A stretch of DNA of 64,000 nucleotides. Source: Dryomyza anilis (lineage: Eukaryota; Arthropoda; Insecta; Diptera; Dryomyzidae). The notes below the pieces were generated by a model. That model saw nothing but the letters and a program-made list of their open reading frames with translations, was not told the DNA's origin and searched no databases. Shown here piece after piece: positions 1 to 11,899 of the stretch. The stretch covers positions 125,501,593 through 125,565,592 of the forward strand of contig OX638130.1 in assembly GCA_951804985.1 (NCBI GenBank), in the 5' to 3' direction. The number at the start of each line of letters is the position of its first letter. Position 1 is the stretch's first letter. Made by a program: the position numbers and the translations under genes.

Positions 1-361
1 TTTTGCTACCGATTGGAATAGGTTGTATTGCTTTGGTGACGGTATTAGTGAACATATTAAATGAATTTATAGTGATTGTTGATGCTGATTTTATTTTGGA
101 GGGTTTTTGAATGTTAAAATAATTCTATAGTTTAATGAATATTTGTAATATGTAATATTTTCATTAATACCTATTGTTACGAAGTGGTTCTTCAATTTCT
201 ATGTTGAGAAATAGGTTTTTAGGACATTACCTTTCAGTAAAAAAATCATGAATTAATAAAATCGGCTTTGACTGAAAATCTTTTAACACGAAAGTCGATT
301 CACAGTTTAATTAGGAATATCTTTAGTAAACCTATAAACCTATAAACGCTAAATAAGGCAA
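1..361. other. AT-rich unique sequence, nothing recognised
   Basis: Low-GC sequence with stops in all frames and no tandem or inverted structure that I can see. The window opens in the middle of it. Confidence 0.5.
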
Positions 362-470
362 GGGTTCTAGTTTGAAACCGAATATAGCAGTTCCATCAAC
401 CAGTTTGTTAATATTTCGATTGTTGCCACAACTAACTTTTCATTCTTCGAACCTCATTGCATTAGATATT
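362..470 (-). mobile_element. MITE family G, inverted partial copy
   Basis: Read on the minus strand this stretch matches the left part of the copies near 40390 and 40795: the order is a GGTTC start, an AAAGTTAGTTGT block, a GTTGATGGAACTGC block and a CGGTTT end. It lies head to head with the forward copy at 540-785, so the two make a loose inverted pair. I infer a non-autonomous DNA element from the multi-copy occurrence and lack of coding sequence. The outer ends are not resolved. Confidence 0.5.
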
Positions 471-539
471 CTGAAAAGGAATCTAGAGGTAGTACACATA
501 GAATACATATAACTATTTTAGCATGATATTGAAAGAACA

Positions 540-785
540 AAAATGTTAGTTGTAATAACCATTTTCAACATTCTGTTCAAAAATATTTCCACAAATTGGC
601 AATATTCGGTTGGAGCTTGAAATATTAGCATATATACACACGAAATTGTTATAAAACTGTTCTAAATAGATCGTAGTCCAAACTAAACCCATTTTAGTTT
701 TGAATATAAGAACCGACTTAACAGTTGAGAGAACCGAATCAATTAACTTTGGAATAAAGTTGGTTGGCGTAACAAATTTCTATAT
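540..785 (+). mobile_element. MITE family G, forward copy
   Basis: Shares ordered blocks with 40380-40645 and 40792-41052: a GTTGTAATAACCA-like start, CGGTTGGAGCTTG, AAAACTGTTCTAAATAG, GTAGTCCAAACTA, AACAGTTGAGAGAACCG and a GTTGGTTGGCGTAACAAAT end. The start and end are partly complementary, as expected for degraded terminal inverted repeats. No coding capacity. Superfamily not determined. Confidence 0.55.
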
Positions 786-1189
786 AATTAAAAAAAAATC
801 GACGTTGATAGAACTACTTTTTTGGAACCAAAACTATTGCTCGTTACTATCACAAAAAATATCGTAGATAAAAAACATTGTAAAATTTCAACGAAATAAG
901 ATTAGTGGTCACCTGATCACATTCAAAAATATCATTTTAGATTCTTCTTTTCTTTTGGTTCTTATCTGGGAGTGAGTGAACGCCTGCCAAAATTAGATTT
1001 AAATCAAAACTGAAGACAATGTGTCTACTAAGGTTTCTCAAGATATTTGGCAAACAACAAAATCCAGCTCATTTAAGCCCACAGCTAAACGATCTATTTG
1101 CTGTGTTAATTTATCTTTAGTAGATCAATTGTGTGCGATCAGTTGAGAAAAAATATATATTTTTTGTGGCTATTGAAATTTATATCCTT
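786..1189. other. AT-rich unique sequence
   Basis: No reading frame, tandem repeat or recognisable element. It contains several A and T runs. Confidence 0.4.
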
Positions 1190-1680
1190 TCGTGTTAAGC
1201 GCCAGGATTAGAGCAAGTGCAGGAAACACATGCGCTTTGTTTGTTGCACAACACAAAGAACACATGTTGCAGAATACGCAGGACACCCTGTCCATCTCAC
1301 CCTGGACATGCAAAACAGCACACAGCATATGCAAAGTAGAGCGCTTAATCTCGAGCAATAGATTTGCATCTGATCCTCTGTAGATTTTGTTGTACTTTTG
1401 AGTTTGCGAATAGCACGAGGTTTTCGCTTACATTCCCTGAAGTCCTGCGTCCAGCGGCTGTTACTATGTGGTGGTATATTCTGAAAGGACTCTCGACTCT
1501 CAAACAGGTTGGTACTGTTCAGATGGTTGGATTTTGGGCTTCTCTTTTGTATTACTTTAATTTTGGCGGCGCTGTGTCTTTTGTGTAAACGCCCGTAAGT
1601 CTGCGATTTCTTTTTCTTGTCGGTTTCAAGTTTACAAATTATCCTTAAAGCATAGATCATCCTGCTGTTAGTAGAATTTG
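1190..1680. other. GC-richer non-coding island
   Basis: Less AT-rich than its flanks. A minus-strand frame stays open for about 150 codons, but its composition is unlike a conserved protein (basic low-complexity part, then cysteine-rich part) and overlapping plus-strand frames are equally open, so I do not call a gene. The word GCGCCAGGATTA occurs here at about 1200 and again near 1842, just before the first 19-bp array. Confidence 0.35.
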
Positions 1681-1909
1681 TTGGCAGAGGAATTTCTTTG
1701 ATTTTTGTTAAAAAAAAACAAAAGATTCGTCTTTGTGTGGCAAAAATGATCGCTGTTGTTCGTAAATTATGGGTATTGTAGTTCTTAAGTATCCTGAATT
1801 GTTTTACTAAATTGCCCTACAATGGATACAATAGTTGAGGGCGCCAGGATTAAGACCTCCAACGGACAATGTTAATAAATGTTTTTCATACAATTTTTTG
1901 CAGTTTATT
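1681..1909. other. AT-rich unique sequence before array A1
   Basis: Nothing coding. Holds the second GCGCCAGGATTA word near 1842. Confidence 0.35.
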
Positions 1910-3310
1910 TTTATATTTTAATTGAATTTAATATTCAATTTAATAGACAAAAACTGAAATTTTAGAAAAATTGAATTTTTAGTAAAAAATTTAATTTTAG
2001 TGAAAAATTGTATTTTTAGTAAAAAATTCAATTTCAGTTAAAATTGAATTTTTAGTGAAAAACTGAATTTTTAGTGAAAATTGAATTTTTAGTTAAAAAT
2101 TGAATTTTTAGTTTAAAATTGATTTTTTTAGTTAAAAATGTATTATTTAGTTAAAAATTGAATTTTTAGTTAAATATTGAATTTTCAGTTAAAAATTGAA
2201 TTTTTAGTTAAAAATTGAATTTTTAGTTAAAAATTGAATTTCTAGTTAAAAATTGAATTTTTAATGAAAAATTGAATTTAAATTAAAAATTGAATTTTTA
2301 GTTACAAATTGAATTTTTAGTTACAAATTGAATTTTTAGTTAAAAATTGAATTTTTAGTGAAAAATTGATTTTTTAGTTAAAATTTTATTTTAAGTTAAA
2401 ATTGAATTTTTAGTTTAAAATTGAATTTTTAGTTTAAAATTGAATTTTTAGTTAAAAATTGAAATTTTAGTTTAAGTATTAATTTTTAGTTAAAAATTGA
2501 ATTTTTAGTGGAAATTTGAATTTTAAATTAAAAATTAAATTTTTTAGTGAAAATTTGAATTTTTAGTGAAAATTTGAATTTTCAGTAAAAATTTGAATTT
2601 ATAGTGAAAAATTGAATTTTAGTGAAAATTTGAATTTTTAGTGAAAATTGAATTTTTAGTGAAAAATTGACTTTTTAGTGAAAAATTGGATTTTTAGTTA
2701 AAAATTGATTTTTTAGTAAAAATTTGAATTTTTAGTGAAAAATTGAATTTTTCACTAAAATTTTTTTGTATATTTTAATTGAATTTAATAGACAAAAACT
2801 GAAATTTTAGAAATTGAATTTTTAGTAAAAAATTGAATTTTCGTGAAAAGTTGAATTTTTAGTACAACATTTAATTTCACTTAAAAATTGAATTTTTAGC
2901 TAAAAAATTTAATTTTATTTTTAAAATTGATTTTTTTAGTTAAAAATTGATTTTTTAGTTAAAAATTGAATTTTTTGTGAAAAAATTGAATTTTTAGTGA
3001 AAAATTTAATTTAAATTAAAAATTGAATTTTTAGTTACAAATTGAATTTTTAGTTAAAATTGAATTTTTAGTGAAAAATTGAATTTTTAGTGAAAAATTT
3101 AATTTTTAGTGAAAAATTTAATTTTTAGTGAAATAATTGAATTTTTAATGAAAAATTGAATTTTTAGTGAAAAATTGAATTTTTAGTGAAAAATTGATCT
3201 TTTAGTGAACAAATTGAATTTTTAGTGAAAATTTGAATTTTAAATTAAAAATTAAATTTTTCGTTAAAAAGTGAATTTTAAGTTAAAAATTGAATTTTAA
3301 AAATTTAAAA
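1910..3310 (+). repeat. 19-bp satellite array A1
   Basis: Degenerate tandem copies of TTGAATTTTTAGTGAAAAA, many with TTAGTTAAAAA instead of TTAGTGAAAAA. The non-repeat leader at the left edge, containing GACAAAAACTGAAATTTTAG at 1946, recurs at 2791. An interval of about 845 bp has therefore been duplicated inside the array, a higher-order step. No coding meaning: the frames are closed by TAG in the unit. Confidence 0.95.
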
Positions 3311-4529
3311 ATATTTTTTCAATGTATTAATCCTTGAATAGGATTTATTATATTTGAGAATTTTTGCAAGATCAAAGGGTATACGTTATACGAAACCTGG
3401 CGCTAGATACGCATTGTGCATCAATTTGGCCACACAATGTGTGGCACTTAAGAACTACAATAGTTCTTTAATCTCAATAATAGGTATGTTTTTTTTTTGT
3501 TGCTCTAACAATGGCATACTTTACAACATACTCACATATCCTTTGTAGTGTTTTTTTTTGTTAGTTTTTCAATCTCTTTTCATTATTTTGCATATGCAGG
3601 ATAATCTATACTTTGAGCATAATTTGAGTATGGGAAATAATAGTTGATAATGCAAAGACCAAAGAAGAAATCGCTAAATTAGAACATTTGCACAAAGGAG
3701 ATAACAATGAAGTACCTGTTAGTCGAACAATATAAGTCGTCAGAACCTGTGCGGTATATTTTGAACTTATTAAAAGAAATTTTAAATATGAGACTTATAT
3801 ATTTTGTACGTAGTATATTTAAAAGAAGGACCTTTTATTATTAAGAAATAAATTGTTTAGGTTTTTAGCATTAAAATTTGGAATATATTTTAAAATGTTT
3901 AAATTATCCGAAGTTATTTATAAACCCCATATTTCAACGAAATTTTTTTAAAATTTAAATTTGATAGAATTTGTTTTTTACTGTTACAGATTTCGATGTT
4001 TGAATGCAAATGTGTGCTATGTAACGAATTCCCTACGATTTTTATTATCAAAATTTTGATATTTGATAGAACGAAATCAGAATTTAAGTTTTAAACAAAT
4101 TTGCTTGGAAAACAATCTATATCTTATCGAATTTAAAATTACCATTTAAGGCTCATGCTAAAACTCATCCACATTAAACCAGATAATGCATCAAATAACT
4201 ATAGGATTATAATAAAATCCCCATTAAACACTCAAATTCCTCAAAATGCTACCCCCTACTCAAATTTCTCATTTCAGCATCATCGTCATATTTTCAACAT
4301 CGTTTTCACATTCTTCACAATCTATGCTGTGCATCACATTAAAAGAGTTAAAGGCTTCTATTGACCAATCGTTTAAAAAACTAACTTTGGCCAACCCTAA
4401 AATAGCCATAACCGAGGGTGACTAAGAAAAGGATTTTTCCACCACCATACCAATGCCAAATTGGTCAAGGCGTACTGTACAACGTCATAGCACTTTATGT
4501 TGATCTTTCTTTAAATAACAACAAATCCC
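3311..4529. other. AT-rich unique sequence
   Basis: No convincing gene; short frames at 3354-3548 and 4155-4364 look random. A small hairpin GCCACAC-AAT-GTGTGGC lies at 3429-3445. GC content rises slightly after 4140. Confidence 0.4.
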
Positions 4530-5150
4530 AAAAAAATCACTGGAACCTGTCCAGTGTGGCCAACGACTTCGGGCGCGCGCCAACAAAATACAAATAAAAA
4601 TAATAAAAATAAAGATAAAATTAAATTCGCTCCAATGAAACGTAAGCAGTAGCAGAAAGAACAACGTTGTCCGAATCGTTTACGTTGATTTCACTTTGAA
4701 ATGTTTATTTTATTGCGTAGAAAATGACGCCAAAATGTAGAACACATTGGGTCTAAAGTTAACTGGGGGGGCGGGCGACAAGTGTGCGGAATTCTCTTGA
4801 GGCGGGCAGCCATGCAGTGAAAATGGGCAACACGATTTTGATCGTCGAAAATCTCCGTCGTCGTCGTCGTCGACCCAATAAAATTCAAATGAATTGCGAT
4901 AAAAATCAAATTTTGTTGGCTGTGTCGTTTTTTTTAACGACTATTTATTTTTATCATTTTCCTTTATGCACTTTATTTAACATTTTATTTGTTATTTGTT
5001 GGCCAAAAAAGCCAGTTGACTTTTTTTATGCTGACCAGAACCACCCACTTTTGGTCAGTGGCTCTGGCTGTTTGTTGTGAGGTTATTGTGGAGGGTTAAC
5101 TTAAGAGTCCCATTGCGGCTGTTTCTTCGGTTAGCGAGCCTCATTTGAAT
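4530..5150. other. GC-richer non-coding island with (GTC)n
   Basis: Contains a CG-rich word GGGCGCGCGCC near 4570, a short GTC trinucleotide run at about 4855-4873, and overlapping short frames on both strands without protein character. Possible regulatory sequence; no recognised site. Confidence 0.35.
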
Positions 5151-5339
5151 GTTGTAGAAAAATTAATATATCGCTCTTTGATATGTGAAGCAGTTGGAAA
5201 AAGTTATTGGCCTTTATTAGCTTTGTGGTGATGTGGATTTTGTTTCAATTGGAATTTAATACAAATGTCGAGTGAAATTTGGCAAATTTATTGATGGCAT
5301 CATCATAAATTAGTTTGAAGTTGGAAGAAATGGTTTCGA

Positions 5340-6350
5340 TTAAATTGAAGTGGATAAAAGTTTTTAAAAAGTTTTTTTTTTTTCATAATAAAAAACATTG
5401 AAAATGATGAAACTTTCTTAAATGATTTCTTTTAAAATAGATTAAATACAGTATATATATTGATGATAGAAGTAATATTGAAAATAAAAGAAAGATTCAA
5501 GTTGGAAAAAAATTTTGAATAGTTGGAAGAAAAATTTAGAATAGAAAAAAGAGTGAATATTCCAAAAAGATTTAACGTTGAATATAGATGAAAAATTAAA
5601 GTTCAAATAAGGACAGAAGAAAGATTAAAGAACGATAAAAGATGAAATATTAATGATAGAAGAAATATTGAAAATATAAACTATAAGAAGAATAAAGACA
5701 GATTTAGGACATATTAAAGATAAAAGAAGAATAATTGAAAATACAAGAAATATAAAATAATTTGAAATTTAAAGAATGTTGAAAGAAAGATTTAAGATAT
5801 AAAAAATATTGAAATTAGAGGAAATGTTAAAGAGAGAATAAATGGTAGAGGAAATATAGAAGAAAGATTGAAGACAGGAGAAAAGGAAAATTTAAAGACG
5901 GATTAATGATAAAAGATTGAGAAATTATTGAAGATTAAAGATAGATAAATGATTGAAGATAGAAAAAAAAACCTAAGGATTTACACATTGATAGAAGCAA
6001 AATTTAAAATACAATCAAAAATTAAGATAAAAGAAATATTGAAATTTAAATATATAAAAATTAAAAATTGAAAATAGACGATAGATAAAAGATAGAAGAA
6101 ATATAAAAAGATATTGTAAATGAAATAATGAATTAAGAATGAAGATAGAATAAAAACTGAAAATATAAGAAAGATTAAAGATAAAAACTGAAGAATGATT
6201 AAAGTTTGAAAATAGAAAAATGGTCGATTAATTTACACATTGATGAGTTTAGATAGTTAAGATAGAAGAAAAATTTATGAAGAAGATTGAAAATGAAAAA
6301 ATATTAAGGATAGACGAAAGATTGAGGGTAGAAAAATATTTGAAGATGGA
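5340..6350 (+). repeat. C-poor, purine-rich degenerate tandem tract
   Basis: About 1 kb in which the plus strand is almost free of C. It is built from shuffled words such as AAAGATTGAAGATAGAAG, ATATTGAAAAT and GAAGAAAGATTAAAG. I read it as an old, heavily mutated minisatellite of roughly 20-25 bp period; the exact period is not resolvable by eye. Confidence 0.6.
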
Positions 6351-6894
6351 AAAATAACACTACACAACAAAATGAGAAAAAAAGTTTGCGCAGTAAATTC
6401 CATTATTTTTGTATTATTGAAAATGACTCGCAGAATTTGAATATATGAATTAAAAAATTTTCTACGGATAGGATTACGAGATTTCAAGCAATAACTTTTG
6501 TACTGAGCTTTCAAAAAGGTGGTCACATATATTTGTAAATATCTCTTGTTTAATAAAACCCATAAGCTCAGTTGTTATATCGAATGAAAGATAATTAAAT
6601 AAACATTTCCTACAATAGTTTGGAATTGGTTTACTGGTTTAAGAAAACTCTATAGAAGAACTCGAAAAATGTAAATTTTTTCGACCAAAATTTTATTAAA
6701 AAATGAATTTAAAAAATGGCGAAAAATTGAAAACGCAAGATGATGCACAGTTTGTAATATTGCAAAATGAGCGTGTACATTTTTAAAGAAAATTATGTAA
6801 AAATAAAAGAAATCTGTGGATAATTTTTGAGAACAGAAAAAATGATGTGAAAGCATTACAATTGGGTATTAACTAAAAAAAATCGCATAATATG

Positions 6895-7484
6895 TTTATA
6901 CCCTATACCCATGGGTTGTAAGTTATAAAATATATGTGAGGATATTTTAGCGCCTCTTAGTAGGCGTAACTGGTATGAAAAAGTATATATTTTCTTGGTC
7001 AACATCACTTTCCGAGTCGATTTAGATATGGACATCTGTCTGTCCGCCTATACACGATAACTTTAAAACTGCTATTACGAATGATGTGAAATTTATTTCC
7101 AATATATTTTAGTAGAATAGTAATTCAAAGTTCGAAAATGAGTCGATTTAGTCAACGTAATCTACTACATCCACTACGAAATATGGGTTTACTTTTTAGG
7201 ATCACATTTCTCGTTAAGTATTAAAGATAAAGTTATAAAATTAATTACAAGCAATCATCTATCAATAGGTGCTCAAAAAATAATCGTGATCCGCTCACAT
7301 TTTTTATTTTTTATTTTTATGCCTATTTGTATAGCACTCAATTACATTGCTTTCACATAACTTTTTTTATCCTCAAATGTTACCAATATATTTTATAGCT
7401 CAATTTCTTCAACGGAGTGTGAACTAATTTTGAAAAATTTTAATTTGTATATCATCTACTTTCTCGATTATTTTCCATTTTTAT
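6895..7484 (+). mobile_element. DINE-1/INE-1-like element, degraded copy
   Basis: Opens with TTTATACCCTATACCCATGG. It then shows the ordered landmarks of this family: GGCGTAACTGGTATGAAAAAG, TATATATTTTCTTGGTCA, CGAGTCGATTTAG and CTGTCTGTCCGCC. INE-1/DINE-1 of Drosophila, a non-autonomous Helitron-related family, has the same order of a TATACCC end, a TATATATTCTTGATCA block and a GTCCGTCTGTC block. It lies in tandem with the better copy that follows. Confidence 0.6.
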
Positions 7485-8265
7485 ACCCTACAGCTATGAG
7501 GTACAGGGTATATTAACTTTGTGCATATATTGTAACGCCCCTTAGAAGGCGTGTCCGGTATGGAAAAGTATATATATTCTTGATCAGCATCACTACCCGA
7601 GTCCGTTTAGCCATGTCCGTCTGTCTGTCCGTCTTGCTGTCTTGCTGTCTTGCTGTCTTGCTGTCCGAATACAGAATAACTTGAGAAATACTGATCAGAA
7701 TGCGATGAAATTTCGACTCAATATATTTTAGCCAAAAGTAGGAACTAAGTTTGAAAATGAGCCAAATCGGTCAACGGACACGCCCACCTCCCATACAAGT
7801 CAATTTTATATAACTCTTTCGGAACTAATAACTCGAAAAGTATTCAAGGTATAGTTATAAAATTTAAAATGTATTGTTAGAATTCACCTAAAAATATGCG
7901 GTCCAAAAATGGGCGTGATACGCCCACTTTTTTTTTTCATTATTTCCCGGGTTTTCATAGTTGAAATTTGATCCGTTAATTATTAAAATCAAATCTATGA
8001 AATATTAGCCTTTCAAAATTTTAAATATAGGCGTGGTCCGCCCAATTATATTTTTCAATTTTTTTTTTAGGTACTTTATATAAATTTTTTTTTATAGGGA
8101 TATAAGACGTAAATTTCTGATATATGAATAATATTCTGAAGGTGGGGAGGTTCAGCATAATTAAAAATTTAAAATTAAGGTATACAATTAAATATTCCTC
8201 ATTAATATCTCCACCATAGGTGTAGGGTATTCCATAGTCGGGCCCGACCGACTATAAAAATCCGC
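7485..8265 (+). mobile_element. DINE-1/INE-1-like element, nearly complete copy
   Basis: Begins TTTTTATACCCTACAGC; next come the CGGTATGGAAAAG box, TATATATTCTTGATCAGCAT, a GTCCGTTTAGCCATGTCCGT box and a four-fold CTTGCTGT microsatellite near 7632-7664. Internal CGCCCA words follow at about 7781, 7921 and 8040, and it ends with GTAGGGTATTCCATAGTCGG and the dyad CGACCGACTATA. The internal CGCCCAC words and the terminal GACTATA are typical of INE-1-like elements. No coding capacity. Confidence 0.7.
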
Positions 8266-8666
8266 CCCATGTGACCGAACTTACCCATGTGACCTAACTT
8301 TCCCAACTCGTTTTAAATGAATTTTTTCTTAAATTTTTTTTGAAAAAAAAAATGTTTTTTCAAGTTCTTCTTTCGATTTCTCTTAAACTAATGAACCAAT
8401 TTAAAAATGTTCTAAGAAATGTTTATTCGATATTCAATTAACTTTCATTCAATATAACAATTGATCATATGTGTTAATTAGAACGCGAGATATTTGCAAA
8501 TATATGCCACCACCTTTATGAAAGCTCGGTCCAAAAGTTATTGGCCCATATTTTGTAAATCTATCCAAAGCAATATTATTAAACCATATTTTCGGAATAA
8601 GGGCGTCATTTTACATAATACAAAAATAACCTTGACTGCTGCACAGAATGGCTGTTGTGTAGTGTA

Positions 8667-9389
8667 ATTAAAGATTGAACACACAAATGGTTTAAAATGA
8701 TGGTTTTAAAAAAGAAACGGTTACCATTTAAATCCTTGTTAAACCCCAATCATATACGGACTATTCCACACCAAATCGACCAGCGGTTAGAACTCAGCAT
8801 CTTCGATTTCCATGAAATTTGACCAACTGATAAAGTATATAGAGATATGCAATGATCAATTTCTTTTTGCCCACTGCTTTCAAAAACACAGTGGTTCAAA
8901 GTTACAAAAAATAGGACAAAAATCACTTTTGTGTGGTTGTTTCTATTTCAATATCTCTTAAAAAAGAAATGATAGAAACTCTGTTGATGGCTCGTTTTAT
9001 AGCTAATAAAACAAGCTTTTATACCAATTAAGTTGTATCTTCTAAACGTGAACATTTGGCCCGTGCTAATTATCATTAAAAAATTATCAACAAAAAAAAA
9101 TTACACATTTTGGTTGATTTAATATAAATGTTCTAGCCAAATTTTAAGATGGTATTTTGATCGCATCGTATTTTAATAATTAATTTTCTAAATTTTTACC
9201 TTTTTTTATATTAATTTTTTTTTTTTCAAAATTAAAATTTGTAATAATTTTTTAATGTATTTGTAACTCTGATTTCGAAATGGCGTCAGTTTCGTCAAAT
9301 TGTCTCTAGTTTTTGAGTATATACAATTTTTGAAAATCGTAAAAACTATATCCCAAAATCAAAAAATTACTGTAAAAAAAAAAATGTTT
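8667..9389. other. AT-rich unique sequence
   Basis: No gene or repeat family recognised. Long T and A runs near 9180-9240 and 9370. Confidence 0.4.
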
Positions 9390-9482
9390 TAATTAAATTA
9401 ACGAATTTCATTGCTGGATTGATTAATTAATGCAATTAATATCGGTTGCTATATTTACGGCGAGTATTTTTTCTGTGTACCA
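9390..9482 (+). mobile_element. Palindromic MITE family P, right-end fragment
   Basis: Matches the right end of the copies at 25229-25535 and 29440-29680: TTCATTGCTGGATTGATTAA, then TGCAATTAATATCGGTTGCT, then ATATTTACGGCGAGTATTTT. The left half is missing. Confidence 0.6.
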
Positions 9483-9544
9483 AATATTTTCAAATTTAAT
9501 ATAAATAAATATCGATTTTAAATCGGATTCTTCAAATAAGCGTA

Positions 9545-10260
9545 TGAAGTTATAAAATTTTAGTGAAAATTTGTTTATATGGTGAAAACTTAAATTTTTT
9601 GTGAAAAATTGAATTTTTAGTGAAAATAGAATTCATTGTGAAAAATTTCATTTTTAATGAAAAATTTAATTTTTTGTGAAAATGTTAATTTTTAGTGAAA
9701 ATGTTAATTTTTAGTGAAAATGTTAATTTTTAGTGAAAATATTTATTTTTAGTGAAAATTAAATTTTCAGAGAACATTTTAATATTTAGTCAAAAAAATT
9801 GAATTTATAATGAAAAATTAAATTTTTAGTGAAAAATTGAATTTTTAGTGAAAAATTGAATTTTTAGTGAAAAATTGAATTTTTAGTGAGAAATTGAATT
9901 TTTAGGGAAAAATTGAATTTTTAGTGAAAAATCGAATTCATTGTGAAAAATTTAATTTTTAGTGAAAATGTTAATTTTTAGTGAAACTATTTATTTTTAG
10001 TGAAAATTAATTTTTCCGAAAACATTTTAGTAAAAAAATTGAATTTATAGTGAAAAATTAAATTTTTAGTGAAAAATTGAATTTTTAGTGAGAAGTTTAA
10101 TTTTTAGTGGAAAATTGAATTTTAAGTGAAAATTTGAATTTTAAGTGAAAAATTAAAATTTAATTAAAAAATTAAATTTTTAGTAAAAAATTGAAATTTC
10201 AGTGTAAAATTAAAATTTAGTGAACAATTCAATTTTTAGTGAAAAATTTAATTTTTTGTG
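9545..10260 (+). repeat. 19-bp satellite array A2
   Basis: Tandem TTGAATTTTTAGTGAAAAA units. A block starting GAATTCATTGTGAAAAATTT occurs at 9629 and 9934 with the same run of variant units after it, an offset of 305 bp or 16 units. That shows a higher-order duplication. Confidence 0.95.
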
Positions 10261-10370
10261 AAAAAAAAAGTTTTGTAATAATAGAAAAAATAGAAAAAAT
10301 AACATATATATAACCAACGAACTGATTTCCCTTCTCCCTCAGAAATAATTGAAAAATAAGGCCATATTAA

Positions 10371-11222
10371 CCCTTTAAGCCTGACTTTTTTTTTGAGCTG
10401 AAAAAAATGTATGTTATAGAACTCGCGATTCTGGACAACGTTTGTTCTACGACTTTGCTCATAGGTGTTACTTACTTGAACCAGATCAAAAATTCCTCGT
10501 TGGTTCCTTGCGGAACCACTGAGCACCCGGACTTCAAAATTGAAAAAGTGCATTTTGTACTTAAGAATTTTTAAAGCAAAAGTTATTATTAATAATCGTG
10601 GAAAATGTAAAAAGAAGCATAAAAGTATGAATATTTGTGGTTTCTTTTGATGAAACAGTTCTTTTTTTATGGATTCACTCCGGTCATTGTTGATGTCATA
10701 TTCACATCATTAATTTCCAAACACTTATTCTGTTCGAAAATTAGGAATTCTGTTATTTGTAAACAACAAACTTAAAAAAAAACATTTCAATAGAAAAACG
10801 TTTCAATAGAATTTCACATATTCTCAATTTTGAACTCTCGGTGCCTGATGGTTCCGCAAAGAACCAACCAAAAATTCGACAAAATCCACTAAAATAAATA
10901 ATTACATTTATTTTAAACACTCACAATAGCTTCTAGATACTACAGCGATCACGACAATATTTTTGTCAGCTTCGATTTCGACCAATTTACAATATTACAA
11001 TATTACAATTCGCAATTTTACAAAAGTTAAATTTCTTGAGGTTGGTTGCCCTTACTGGACATACAGCCGGCAAATGAAGTTTGTTTCAAACGGGAATCGG
11101 CGCAAACGGTGGCGCTTGGATACATTTAAAAAGTCAAAGTGGGAAGATTAAATAAAATTCGTTGAACAAAGTTTGGATTTTTCATCCGTTGGTTCTTGGC
11201 GGAACCAGTGGGCATTTAAGGG
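10371..11222. mobile_element. piggyBac-like non-autonomous element, TTAA target site
   Basis: The element starts TTAA-CCCTTTAAGCCTGAC (TTAA 10367-10370) and ends GTGGGCATTTAAGGG-TTAA (TTAA 11223-11226). TTAA target duplication and CCCTT-type ends are hallmarks of the piggyBac superfamily. Inside, a small hairpin GGTTC(C/T)...G(C)GAACC recurs three times, near 10500, 10850 and 11190. About 850 bp with no transposase; a 62-codon frame at 10963-11151 is not recognisable. I regard it as a MITE mobilised in trans. Confidence 0.7.
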
Positions 11223-11226
11223 TTAA

Positions 11227-11899
11227 TACCTTTACTTTACTTTAGAGAATTCACGCAAAATGTTATCAAATTAGTTTTTATTTTATCGTTAATTTAATAT
11301 CGAATATTCTATACATGCTCCAGGTTTCGAATTAAAATCCAAGTGAAATTCAATCTAATTTGTTTGTATTAAATTTTTAGAACAAGAGACCCAAGGAATT
11401 GAATTCGATCTATGCCCTGTAATGAGTATATCCATCGATTTATCATTAACATGTTCTGATATATAATGATTACAAACCCAAAGTTCTTTGACAATAGCGA
11501 AGTTGTGAAATTCATAAACAAAAGAAACAAAATTATTTTAAATCCTGCTATTAATTACAATCAAATAAGTCCTTTGGCCCTGCTCCCAAACAGCTGCCTT
11601 TTTCTCGTGTCTTCGACTCGTGTCTTCGGCATCTATATCCCAAACAATAAACAGCTTTATACTATCAGATATATCTTTATTACACGTTTGAATTATGACC
11701 CCCAACATAGAGCTAATAAAATTGATAACTTCATCTGCTACCGATTTATTAAAGTAAATATATATTTTTGTTTGCCAAAACAAGCAATTCTCAAAAATAA
11801 AACTACATCCGCAATATAAATCAAAGATAATACTTAAAATTTCGCTCTTAAAAAGTTCGAGACAATTAAAAGATGTTTGCCACAGCAACAAAAGCTATA
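11227..11899. other. AT-rich unique sequence with two shadow frames
   Basis: Two overlapping 117-codon frames on opposite strands (11466-11819 and 11538-11891) share the same DNA. Neither resembles a known protein or has clear start context, so I call no gene. Confidence 0.4.

Larger units (their letters stand above)
6357..8666. mobile_element. Composite element with long inverted arms
   Basis: The left arm (about 6357-6670) and the right arm (about 8345-8666) are reverse complements with moderate divergence. Both outer ends read ACACTACACAACA inward. Shared inner blocks include CAATAACTTTTG, GAGCTTTCA(T/A)AAAGGTGGT, ATATATTTG(T/C)AAATATCTC and GTTATAT(C/T)GAATGAAAG. The interior consists largely of DINE-like sequence. 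This is either a fold-back type DNA element later invaded by DINE-like copies, or an inverted duplication. A target-site duplication is not clear. Confidence 0.55.

Noticed and set aside
1208..1660. Open frame of about 150 codons, minus strand
   Set aside because: No recognisable domain, mixed low-complexity character and an equally open opposite strand. Consistent with chance in a GC-richer patch.
11466..11891. Two 117-codon frames on opposite strands
   Set aside because: They occupy the same DNA, have AT-rich codon content and no recognisable protein features.
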